This document shows positions 15,812 through 23,369 of a stretch of DNA of 43,149 nt, piece after piece (position 1 is the stretch's first letter; each line of letters opens with the position of its first letter). The translations under genes were made by a program, and so were the position numbers. Location: the NCBI GenBank assembly GCA_039908535.1, contig JAMOAW010000033.1, positions 1-43,149 on the forward strand, given 5' to 3'. Below the pieces are notes generated by a model. That model was not told where the DNA came from. It made no database searches and saw nothing but the letters and a program-made list of their open reading frames with translations. The stretch is from JAMOAW01 sp039908535 (GTDB lineage Bacteria > Pseudomonadota > Magnetococcia > Magnetococcales > JADFZT01).

Positions 15812-16309
15812 TTACTGAATGACAAATTCAGTAAAATAGATCCGCTTGACCGCACCATTGACCAAAAGGGCATTGATTCTGGAGAGTAACTCCTCTCGCA
15901 GACGGAATTTTCCTTCTAATGCCTGCAACTCCTTGGAGTTTTTGGAGGTCAAAAGAGCCAGAATAATATCCTGAATTTGCGCTTGGCGACGTTCCAGTTC
16001 GGCTTTTAAAGCCGGAGAGTCCATCTCCAATTGAATGGTGGTTTTTAAATAACGATTGCCTTTTGGTTCGTTGAGATTGACCACAAAGGAATCAAATTTA
16101 AACATATCTCCCACCATGGCGTTTGGATCTTTGGCCACATCTGCTTCGACGGGAGCCGTGGCGGCGGCCTCCTCGGCGGATTTTTTCGCCATATGATCGC
16201 CGATAAAATAACCGCCACCCAGGCCAATCAGTAGGGCAACCACAGGAATGATCAGTTTGAGGAGGCCACCGCCCCCTGATTTTTCGTGTTCTTCGTCTTC
16301 TTCAGCCAT
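15812..16309 (-). CDS. fliL: Flagellar basal body-associated protein FliL
   Basis: A 165-residue single-pass inner-membrane protein: short charged N-terminus, one membrane helix (about 17-37, LIIPVVALLIGLGGGYFIG), and a periplasmic domain with FVVNLNEPKGNRYLKTTIQL, ending in the family's characteristic YFTEFVIQ. FliL associates with stators and supports torque. The ATG at 16309 is preceded by AAGG at six bases. Codons GAAGAAGACGAAGAACACG give an acidic start. It heads the fliL-M-N-O-P group; the 178-bp gap to flgE may hold a separate promoter, but I could not identify one. Confidence 0.93.
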   Translation of the reverse strand: MAEEDEEHEKSGGGGLLKLIIPVVALLIGLGGGYFIGDHMAKKSAEEAAATAPVEADVAKDPNAMVGDMFKFDSFVVNLNEPKGNRYLKTTIQLEMDSPALKAELERRQAQIQDIILALLTSKNSKELQALEGKFRLREELLSRINALLVNGAVKRIYFTEFVIQ

Positions 16310-16428
16310 GTCGCACCTTTATTTAGTCGTCGATTTATTTTTTATAGTAGTAAATTAGCAATAATCATTCGTCCCTGCAACACAATCCCTATTTTAGAAT
16401 TTTTTTATTTTGGTAATTTATGGCTGGA

Positions 16429-16468
16429 GGGCGTAGAAGAGATTTATGGACCCTATCTTCCTACGCCC
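16429..16468 (-). terminator. Imperfect hairpin between flgE and fliL
   Basis: GGGCGTAGAAGAGAT and ATCTTCCTACGCCC can pair with one small bulge just beyond the flgE stop. No T-tract follows directly on the minus strand, so it may be an attenuating or processing hairpin rather than a full terminator. Confidence 0.4.
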
Positions 16469-16487
16469 CCCTTTCTTCATTCAATCC

Positions 16488-17975
16488 TTACCGCTTGAGT
16501 GCCAACAACTCCTCCAACATGCCATCGGTCACGGTCACGATGCGGGAGTTGGCTTGGAAGCCACGTTGGGTGGAGATCATGTTGACGAACTCTTGCGAGA
16601 GGTCCACATTGGACTGCTCTAGGGCGTAGGAGATAATGCTTCCCAAACGACCCGTTTGTGGGGCACTGACTCGGGGCGCACCAGAAAGGCTTGTTTCGGA
16701 ATAGAGGTTGGAACCCACTTGGTCCAAGGCGTTTTCGTTGTCAAAATCCACCAGAGCGATTTGATAGAGATTTTTGCTTTGACCGTTGGTATATACCCCA
16801 ACAATACTGCCATCGGCATTGATGGTTAAATCATCCAAATATCCCGTTCCATATCCATCGGCATTCAAAACCACCGTGGTGGATTCAGAGGCGTATTGAA
16901 CTGTGCCACTGGATGTATTGGTGTCAGCTAATGCGGCTCCACTAGGGTCCGTTGTGGTAAAAATTTTGTCAGATGGTTGGGCCTTGACATAATCGTTGGT
17001 AGAATCACCATAAAAATTTGCACCTAATGGGTTATTAGGATCATCAATTGCTCTACCGAAATCAAATAGAAGTTCCTGGGTGGACGCTCCATTGAAGCTG
17101 ATGGATATGGGGGCGGATCCTTCTATTGTCAGTTTGCCATCCTGAGTAAACTTGAGTTGACCCGGCGTTGCGCCGCTGATCATGCTCGCAGGTTGGGGAA
17201 TTTCGATTAAAGTTGAGTCTCCGGGTGTCCCTGCAGGTGTGCCTAGTGGACTCAATTCATTTCCTGGAGCGGCAACATGCCAATCCCACGTGTTATCGGC
17301 TTTCTTTATAAAATGAATTTGCAATTCATGCCGAACCCCCTGGGCATCGTACACCTGTACAGAGGTGGCAAAGTTGTAGGAGGTGGGATCGTTGGGGGAA
17401 TAGGTGGCTGGATTGGTAATCACCTGGGCACGGGAATCCAGAACAAGTTCTAAATTGATGCTGTCTGTTTGTCTGGGGCTGATAATTTGTAACGTATTGA
17501 GATTGATATCGGTGGTTTGTCCTACGGCCAATCCGTTATCATCCAATTGCCAACCTTGAAGAATTAAGCCGCTGTTGGTGACCAAGTTGCCTTTCAGGTC
17601 TTCTTGAAAATCTCCCGCACGCGTGTAATACATTTCGGCTGTGCCACCACCACCGCCTTTGACGCTCGGTTCGTCGCGGACCATGAAAAATCCTTTTCCA
17701 TCAATGGCTAAGTCGGACACATTGCTGGTGGAGGCAAAGGAGCCTTGTTTCATGTTTTGATTGACTGAAGATAAGGCCACACCGGTACCAATCTGGGTGG
17801 ATCCTTGTGTATTGCTATTGCCGACGGTTTGGATTAAGACATCTTGAAATGTCGTGCTGCTCCCTTTAAACGCCGTGGTGTTGGCATTGGCCAAGTTGTT
17901 ACCAATCACGCTCATGGCATTGCCATAGTTGGTGAGGGCGGAAGAACCGGCATACATGGCTTGCAAAATGGACAT
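16488..17975 (-). CDS. flgE: Flagellar hook protein FlgE
   Basis: A 495-residue hook subunit. The N-terminus MSILQAMYAGSSALTNYGNA leads into MSVIGNNLANANTTAFKGS, the conserved flagellar rod/hook signature, and the C-terminus has QTGRLGSIISYALEQSNVDL plus EFVNMISTQRGFQANSRIV, the FlgE/FlgG C-terminal signature. The central part is the variable surface-exposed domain, making the protein longer than enterobacterial FlgE (about 400). It is exported through the flagellar gate and polymerises on the FlgD cap. The gene follows flgD by 42 bases. Confidence 0.96.
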   Translation of the reverse strand: MSILQAMYAGSSALTNYGNAMSVIGNNLANANTTAFKGSSTTFQDVLIQTVGNSNTQGSTQIGTGVALSSVNQNMKQGSFASTSNVSDLAIDGKGFFMVRDEPSVKGGGGGTAEMYYTRAGDFQEDLKGNLVTNSGLILQGWQLDDNGLAVGQTTDINLNTLQIISPRQTDSINLELVLDSRAQVITNPATYSPNDPTSYNFATSVQVYDAQGVRHELQIHFIKKADNTWDWHVAAPGNELSPLGTPAGTPGDSTLIEIPQPASMISGATPGQLKFTQDGKLTIEGSAPISISFNGASTQELLFDFGRAIDDPNNPLGANFYGDSTNDYVKAQPSDKIFTTTDPSGAALADTNTSSGTVQYASESTTVVLNADGYGTGYLDDLTINADGSIVGVYTNGQSKNLYQIALVDFDNENALDQVGSNLYSETSLSGAPRVSAPQTGRLGSIISYALEQSNVDLSQEFVNMISTQRGFQANSRIVTVTDGMLEELLALKR

Positions 17976-18017
17976 TCTACGCTCCTAAATTATTAAATGG
18001 TATCCGCAATAGCGGTA

Positions 18018-18677
18018 TTAACTGTTGGCCTGTTCAACGCGGCGAATATTTTCCAAAGCGACCGTTCGCCCACCGATATTTAATTCTGTGCCATTGGCAC
18101 CATTGATGACGCCCGTTACAATGCCCGATTCCAATGTGGTCACCGCACTGCTGTCACCCTCTACCCAGGCTTTGAAAGAGTAGATTCCATCGGCTTGTTG
18201 CAGATCGGTGAGCTTGACGTTCCACTCACCGGCATGATACGTTTGTGGATCCAGGCGTTGGATTTCGGTACCGGAGGCATCATACAGGGCAATGGTGACA
18301 TCAGAGGTTTTGCCAAGCTCAAACATGACATCGGCCTCGCCCTCTTTTACCGTGGTTTGATTGCCTTCGGAGACGACATTGCTGCCGATATAAGAGACGG
18401 CTTGGCTTAGGTTGCTTCCACCCATAGAGGTGAGCAATTTATTTAAGAGATCGTTGCTCTTCTGTTGGGCACTCAAGGAGGAAAACTGGGCCAATTGCGA
18501 GGTGAAATCGGTGTTTTCCATCGGCTCAAGGGGATCTTGATACTGTAATTGGGTGGTCAATAATTTTAAAAAATCGGTCTGTAAGGCGTCGGCCGAGGTG
18601 TCGCTGCCGTCGCTATACAGGCTTTTAGCCTCATTTGCTTGGGGCAAAATAGTTGATAAGGCGGATGAGACATTCAT
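18018..18677 (-). CDS. flgD: Hook assembly scaffold protein FlgD
   Basis: FlgD caps the growing hook. The product has the typical N-terminal region with FLKLLTTQLQYQDPLEPMEN and TDFTSQLAQFSSLSAQQ, followed by a FlgD Ig-like/tudor region (VTIALYDASGTEIQRLD, GEWNVKLTDLQQADGIYSFK) and a closing GTELNIGGRTVALENI. Length is about 219 residues from ATG 18677. A TTG start at 18701 with a well placed GGAG is a real alternative and would add eight residues. The gene lies between fliK and flgE, as in many operons that group hook genes. Confidence 0.94.
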   Translation of the reverse strand: MNVSSALSTILPQANEAKSLYSDGSDTSADALQTDFLKLLTTQLQYQDPLEPMENTDFTSQLAQFSSLSAQQKSNDLLNKLLTSMGGSNLSQAVSYIGSNVVSEGNQTTVKEGEADVMFELGKTSDVTIALYDASGTEIQRLDPQTYHAGEWNVKLTDLQQADGIYSFKAWVEGDSSAVTTLESGIVTGVINGANGTELNIGGRTVALENIRRVEQANS

Positions 18678-18919
18678 TGTTTTCTCGCTTTCCAGTGCCA
18701 AGCGACCAACTCCAGGGGATCTAGCATTTGGTCGATCTGTTTATTGGTTTTATTTAATTTAAATAGAATCCAATATTTGTGCCAGTTTTGTTTTTATTTT
18801 AACTTGCTGTTTTATTTGTTATTTTTTTATTGCTACTCTTTGTGGAACCATTTTACCTGGGGAAACTATTGCCTGATGGAAATATTTTCCTTTGGCAATG
18901 GCAACCAAATGGTGCCGAT

Positions 18920-20671
18920 TTAGGCGATGACACTTAAGCCAGATCCTGAACGGACCGAATGCACCGCTGCTAAACGTGTGGAGGGTTGCTTAGAATCATC
19001 CTCCATATTTAACCCATTGGAAATACGTCTGGTCGCCAATTGCCGTTGAGCCATTTCCCAATCTTGTCTTTGCTGCCGGTCGCCAGTATCGACTTCGACA
19101 TTGACGTCGCCAAAACTTAAATTTTGCCGTGCCAGCTCTGTTTTTAGTTGATCCATATGTTTATTCAGGATCTCTTTGGTGGCTTCGGACTCGGTGGAGA
19201 TAAACATATGGACACGGTGTTGATCATCCACTTTCAAACGCATGTTCAGGGCACCCAACTCGCGAGGTTCCAGATTGATGCGCAACTGATCTAGTTGGCC
19301 CGCTTTGGTGACCAAACGGGTTCGCCCAATTTGGTTGGCCAACTCCTCGCCAAAATTGGGCGCATAAGCCGAGAGTGAACCTTTCATCAGAGATACACCT
19401 CGGGCATCAGGGCCGTTTTTAGAGGTCAATTCAGACCGCACTCCTTGTCCACTGGGTTCTATTTTGTTCCTTTGTTTGGCGGGCAATAGTTTATTGAGGA
19501 GCACATCCAGTTCTTGGAATCCCGTTTGTGTGTGAGATTCGATCGGTTTGGGTGTGACCGCCATAAATTGCACAGGAAGAGGGGATGGTTCCGTGCTTGG
19601 CATCTCTTCTGGTGCCACGAATGTATTTAAATTTTGTTGCTGAGCCTGCTGGACCGGTTGTTCTATCGTCCTGGTTTTTTGGTCACTCAATCTCACACCA
19701 TGCAATAAAGAGGGGGTGACGATCATATTTTTGTTAAGAGAGTCGGGGCGGTTTTCTTGTAAAGGAGTGGCATTTTTTTCATTGCCCCTCTCATTTTTTG
19801 GTCCAGCGATTCTTTGGGGCGCAGGTTGTTGTGTCGAGAAGGTTGCTGTACTCCCTTTTTCATCCTGTGCAGCCATTTCTTGGGGTGCAGGTTGTTGCGT
19901 AGAGAAGGTTGCCGTTATCCCTTTCTCATCTTGTGCGACTACTCCCTGGAGCGCAGGTTGTTGTGTAGAGAAGGTTGCCATAATCCCTTTTTCACCCTGT
20001 GCACTCATTTTTTGGGGCGCAGGTTGTTGTGTAGAGAAGGTTGCCATAATCCCTTTTTCACCCTGTGCAGCGATTGCTTGGAGCGCAGGTTGTTGTGTAG
20101 AGAAGGTTGCCATAATCTCTTGTTCACCCTGTGCACTCATTTTTTGGAGCGCAGGTTGTTGTGTAGAGAAGGTTGCCGTGATCTCTTTTTCACCTTCACC
20201 TTGTACATCTATTAATTGGTGCGAATTTTGCTTTAAAGATAACAGTGTATCCTCTGATGTCGATATGTTGACGGCACCCTGTGCGAAGGAGGAGGGCGTT
20301 TCGGTCCATAAGGGTCTAATTTGCTTGGCCAGTTCCTCATGAATACGAGGATTGGAACTTAACCGAGCCAGTCCCGTACTCTGGGCTGCTGACGCTTTGA
20401 TCTTTGAGAGATATTCCATGATTTGGGTATTCAGAGTCAGAAAACCCACGTTGGGGGTATCGATCTCCTCTTCCAGATCCGTGTCTTCCATCAGGGTTTT
20501 TACATCCGACTCTGTTTCCGGGTTCATGGTGGTTTGGGTATGGGTAGCGTCCAACACCTCCTGAAAGGAATTGCTCCCTTCCATGTCAACAGGGTTGGTG
20601 TCGAGAGGGGGTGCCCCCAGAGTTGCTAAATTTACCGCAGCAGATGCTGTTGAAGAAATATGAATTGGCAT
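18920..20671 (-). CDS. fliK: Flagellar hook-length control protein FliK
   Basis: A 583-residue protein with a disordered N-terminal half and the conserved C-terminal FliK domain (LRINLEPRELGALNMRLKVD, VHMFISTESEATKEILNKHM, LSFGDVNVEV). FliK acts as a molecular ruler and triggers the export-specificity switch. Between about residues 155 and 290 it carries six near-identical 22-residue repeats centred on ATFSTQQPA. I chose ATG 20671 because AGGA lies eight bases upstream; a GTG at 20692 is in frame but lacks such a site. It is the first gene of the hook/switch cluster; 242 bases separate it from flgD. Confidence 0.9.
   Translation of the reverse strand: MPIHISSTASAAVNLATLGAPPLDTNPVDMEGSNSFQEVLDATHTQTTMNPETESDVKTLMEDTDLEEEIDTPNVGFLTLNTQIMEYLSKIKASAAQSTGLARLSSNPRIHEELAKQIRPLWTETPSSFAQGAVNISTSEDTLLSLKQNSHQLIDVQGEGEKEITATFSTQQPALQKMSAQGEQEIMATFSTQQPALQAIAAQGEKGIMATFSTQQPAPQKMSAQGEKGIMATFSTQQPALQGVVAQDEKGITATFSTQQPAPQEMAAQDEKGSTATFSTQQPAPQRIAGPKNERGNEKNATPLQENRPDSLNKNMIVTPSLLHGVRLSDQKTRTIEQPVQQAQQQNLNTFVAPEEMPSTEPSPLPVQFMAVTPKPIESHTQTGFQELDVLLNKLLPAKQRNKIEPSGQGVRSELTSKNGPDARGVSLMKGSLSAYAPNFGEELANQIGRTRLVTKAGQLDQLRINLEPRELGALNMRLKVDDQHRVHMFISTESEATKEILNKHMDQLKTELARQNLSFGDVNVEVDTGDRQQRQDWEMAQRQLATRRISNGLNMEDDSKQPSTRLAAVHSVRSGSGLSVIA
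19806..20204 (-). repeat. Six 66-bp tandem repeats in fliK
   Basis: The plus-strand marker GCAGGTTGTTG recurs at 19821, 19887, 19953, 20019, 20085 and 20151, exactly every 66 bases, giving six in-frame 22-residue units. The copies differ at a few positions, mainly in the codons between the ATFSTQQPA cores. Confidence 0.95.
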
Positions 20672-20721
20672 TCTAGAAATCCTATTTGTCACACTGTCAT
20701 AGCCCGATTGAAGGATATATT

Positions 20722-20737
20722 TTCAATATGTGTGCCA
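20722..20737 (-). promoter_or_regulatory. Possible sigma-54 promoter upstream of fliK
   Basis: On the minus strand TGGCAC-N5-TTGA matches the -24/-12 consensus TGGCAC-N5-TTGC except for one base of the -12 element. It lies about 50 bases before the fliK start, a sensible distance, and hook operons are often sigma-54 dependent. A TATAAT further upstream on the same strand is an alternative. Confidence 0.35.
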
Positions 20738-20830
20738 AATAGTTATTATATTGTTTTTAAAATATTTTTTATTATAGTGTGCCGATTGAAGAGTATTGAA
20801 AGGCAATTTTTTCCAGGGAGAGAGCCGTTT

Positions 20831-20867
20831 CCCCCCCCCCGGCACGGAGAAAAGTGCCGGGGGGGGG
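20831..20867 (-). terminator. G/C-rich hairpin after the nitronate monooxygenase-like gene
   Basis: CCCCCCCCCCGGCAC and GTGCCGGGGGGGG form a near-perfect 14-bp stem with an 8-base loop, four bases beyond the stop codon. The stem contains C10 and G9 runs. There is no T-tract, so termination strength is uncertain. Confidence 0.45.
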
Positions 20868-20871
20868 TGGT

Positions 20872-21870
20872 TTATAGGAGAGAGACCAATTCGGCGATGA
20901 CTTCGGCGACCGATTGTATGGATTTAACCATCCCCACACTTTGGCCAGCCATAACCGAGCCATTTTCCACATCGCCATCAATGGCGGCCCGTTTGAGCGC
21001 ACCAACCCAAAAATGTTCCAGTTCCAATTGGGCCTCTTTGCGCTCTTTCTGACCAGATTTGACTTCGTGCAGTAGTTTGAGTTGCAGGTTGTTATAGGCT
21101 ATGGTTCCTTTGTTGACCAAGGCGCGTACTGGGATGACGGGGAGGGCTGGATCAAATTGGGCGGTCACGACGGCATCGCGCGCCTGGGCACGAATGAAGG
21201 CCTGTTTAAAATTGGCGTGGGCGATACATTCGTGGGTGCAGACAAAACGGGTGCCCAACTGACAGCCAGCTGCACCCATTTGGACCATGGCGGCCACCAT
21301 GCGGGCATTGGCGATACCACCAGCTACAAAAATGGGGACATCGGCGATTTCGAGTAAGATTTCTTGGATTAAAACGCTGGTGCTGACTGGACCGACATGG
21401 CCGCCGGCTTCATGTCCCTCTAAAATCAGGGCATCGGCTCCCCGTTGTACAAACCGTTTGGCCAAGGCCAAAGAGGGGGCAAAAAGGATTACTTTGATAC
21501 CGACTGAACGTAGGGTATCTACAGTGGCCGGATCTGGCAGTCCGCCCGCTAACACGCAATGGCTCACCGACTCGTCAATCGTGACGCGGATGAGTTCGGA
21601 GAGTTTTGGATTCATGGTGATTAAGTTGACCCCAAATGGGCGGCTGGTTTTGCTGCGTGTTTTTTGAATCTCTTGGCGAAACAATTCTGGGGGCATGTTT
21701 CCAGAGGCAATCACGCCAAACCCGCCCGCCTCGGAGATGGCCGCGACTAAATTGCTTTCGGATAACCAAGACATGGCCCCACCTAAAATGGCATGACGTG
21801 TGCCCAAGAAACGGGTGCCACGTTCCCAGGATTGAGGCGGATGGGTGGGGGAGTGAGGGGTGTTCGACAT
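20872..21870 (-). CDS. FMN-dependent nitronate monooxygenase / FabK-like enzyme
   Basis: A 332-residue TIM-barrel flavoenzyme of the 2-nitropropane dioxygenase/FabK family. Diagnostic stretches are ILGGAMSWLSESNLVAAISE, GGFGVIASGNM, FGVNLITMNP, ADALILEGHEAGGHVG, VPIFVAGGIANARMVAAM and GAAGCQLGTRFVCTHEC. Together they form the FMN phosphate-binding and active-site regions, with the family His in GHEAGGH. Either nitronate oxidation or enoyl-ACP reduction is possible; sequence alone does not separate them here. I chose ATG 21870 with AGGA upstream; the frame is open for 33 more codons without family similarity. It lies downstream of the fliK promoter region in the same orientation but probably forms its own unit. 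Confidence 0.88.
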   Translation of the reverse strand: MSNTPHSPTHPPQSWERGTRFLGTRHAILGGAMSWLSESNLVAAISEAGGFGVIASGNMPPELFRQEIQKTRSKTSRPFGVNLITMNPKLSELIRVTIDESVSHCVLAGGLPDPATVDTLRSVGIKVILFAPSLALAKRFVQRGADALILEGHEAGGHVGPVSTSVLIQEILLEIADVPIFVAGGIANARMVAAMVQMGAAGCQLGTRFVCTHECIAHANFKQAFIRAQARDAVVTAQFDPALPVIPVRALVNKGTIAYNNLQLKLLHEVKSGQKERKEAQLELEHFWVGALKRAAIDGDVENGSVMAGQSVGMVKSIQSVAEVIAELVSLL

Positions 21871-21965
21871 GAGGCATTTTCCTTTCTGGCAATCTAAAAC
21901 AGGCATGTTGGCCGAGAGTGGATAAAAAACAAAACTTAATAAGTATGTTAATAGTGCTAAAAATA

Positions 21966-21996
21966 GCAAAAGCCGGGTAGAAAACCCGGCTTTTGC
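21966..21996 (-). terminator. Rho-independent type terminator
   Basis: GCAAAAGCCGGG and CCCGGCTTTTGC form a perfect 12-bp stem with a 7-base loop; on the minus strand the stem is followed by TATTTTT. It should end transcription of the unknown gene at 22087-22464. Confidence 0.8.
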
Positions 21997-22086
21997 CAGA
22001 TGGGTGGTTTAGAATATATTTTGATCCCCATCTGGGGGCAAGGCACCTTCATAAAAAGCGAGAGATGGATTCCGTCTTAGGGCCTA

Positions 22087-22464
22087 TTAAGCGGCCGCTC
22101 GGGAAGCTAAATGTTCTTCACGAAGTTTTTCGCGTAGACGGGACTTGTTGCGGGCGGATTCGGGAACGAGGCACACTTTTAAACGCTCCTCTAACCTGCT
22201 TAAGGCCCATTTGGGATCAATGTTCACCAAGGAACAGATCCAGCTGAAGGACCCGGGTTCCATAGAAGGAGAGTGAAACCATTTTTTTAAGGTACGATAG
22301 TCATAACGAAAGACAGGGTCATCCATGACAGAGGGTTCCTGTTTGTGTCGTTCCAAGGCCACCAAGTCACGAACGGCACGATCCATAACGGCCATCCAAA
22401 GATGGGTGTCGTTGTTGTCGAAGACGGGTTGGCTTAAAATTTCAGATACGACAGTATTTTTCAC
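22087..22464 (-). CDS. Hypothetical protein, 125 residues
   Basis: I do not recognise this protein. It is soluble, with no signal peptide or membrane helix. It has a central RYDYRTLKKWFHSPSMEPGS segment followed by FSWICSLVNIDPKWALSRLE and a basic C-terminus (NKSRLREKLREEHLASRAAA). The helix-rich middle could be a helix-turn-helix-like fold, but that is a guess. The start is GTG 22464, with AGGAG eight bases upstream. A strong terminator follows about 90 bases downstream, so it is a well-formed single-gene unit divergent from cheA. That supports its being real. Confidence 0.75.
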   Translation of the reverse strand: MKNTVVSEILSQPVFDNNDTHLWMAVMDRAVRDLVALERHKQEPSVMDDPVFRYDYRTLKKWFHSPSMEPGSFSWICSLVNIDPKWALSRLEERLKVCLVPESARNKSRLREKLREEHLASRAAA

Positions 22465-22706
22465 GCTTTTTTCTCCTTCTTTGTTTCAATGTGAATGCTT
22501 GCTTCGCGTCGAATGGGAAATGGATCTTCCTCCCAAGATTTTTTTCCAGACGACACGCCATTGGGTGAATGTAGATCAATTTTGATTTACTGTAGCGGAA
22601 TCTCTAACAAAATGGTATAAAAATTTTGCTATGCTAAATATGTCTGGTAACCCGATTGGGGTTTTTCAGGAGTTTTAACCTTTTTTAGCTTTAGGATTGA
22701 GTCGTC

Positions 22707-23369
22707 ATGTCTGAGGAAGATGATGAATTATTAGGAATGTTCGTTCAGGAAGCCGTCGAGCATCTTGAGACGATTGAACCTGATCTTTTAACTCTTGAGG
22801 AAAATGGGGAACAGACTGACGGGGAAATTATCAACCGTCTTTTCCGAAGTGTGCATTCCATTAAGGGCTCGGCCGGTTTTTTTGGTCTCACCAATATTAC
22901 CAAGCTCAGCCATACCATGGAAAATCTTTTGGGGAAGGTGCGGGAAAAAACCATGGTGCCTACCCCGGCGGTGACCGATAGTCTTCTATCTGGTTTGGAT
23001 AAGCTGCAAACCATGATTGGCGATGTTTCTAATAGTGAAAGCGTTGATGCTAAGGTTGAGGTGGATGTGATTCAGGCCATTTTGGATGGGGGATCTGGTG
23101 CCACCCCTTCCAAAGTCGCGAGCACCCCCCCCCCTCCACCCTCTCCCCCCCCTCAAGAAAAACCACAGGTGGTCATGGCCACCCCGACTGCTTCTGCACC
23201 TTTGCATGAGGAGGAGTTGACCCTTGAAGGGCATCAACAGTTCGTCTCTGAAGCCCTTAAACATGGTCGCCAGTTTTATAAAATAAGTCTCGAATTGCCA
23301 TCTGAAACGTCGCAACGAGTTAATTTTATAACTAAAAACAAAGCGTTGCTTGAATTTGGCAAAAATTGA
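22707..23369 (+). CDS. cheA: Chemotaxis histidine kinase CheA, N-terminal part (frame-interrupted)
   Basis: This frame encodes the phosphotransfer P1 domain: an Hpt helix bundle with the phospho-acceptor His in FRSVHSIKGSAGFFGL (about H50) and KLSHTMENLLGKVREK. A proline-rich linker, encoded partly by C10 and C8 runs, follows, and then the start of a P2-like domain (QFYKISLELPSETSQRVNF). The frame stops at TGA 23367-23369, inside that domain. The domain continues in the +1 frame of the next entry. Removing one A from AAAAA at 23361-23365 would join both parts into a single product of about 1086 residues. The start is ATG 22707. Confidence 0.9.
   Translation: MSEEDDELLGMFVQEAVEHLETIEPDLLTLEENGEQTDGEIINRLFRSVHSIKGSAGFFGLTNITKLSHTMENLLGKVREKTMVPTPAVTDSLLSGLDKLQTMIGDVSNSESVDAKVEVDVIQAILDGGSGATPSKVASTPPPPPSPPPQEKPQVVMATPTASAPLHEEELTLEGHQQFVSEALKHGRQFYKISLELPSETSQRVNFITKNKALLEFGKN

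Noticed and set aside
19716..20342. Long Cys-rich repetitive open frame opposite fliK
   Set aside because: It is the antisense reading of the 66-bp repeats in fliK, which has the conserved domain and correct context.
22640..22670. Sigma-28 promoter before cheA (TAAA ... CCCGATTG)
   Set aside because: Spacing is about 12 bases instead of 15 and the -10 element is poor.
23350..23369. Programmed frameshift in cheA like that of prfB
   Set aside because: No slippery codon with upstream Shine-Dalgarno-like stimulator and no clear re-pairing in the new frame; an error or mutation is simpler.
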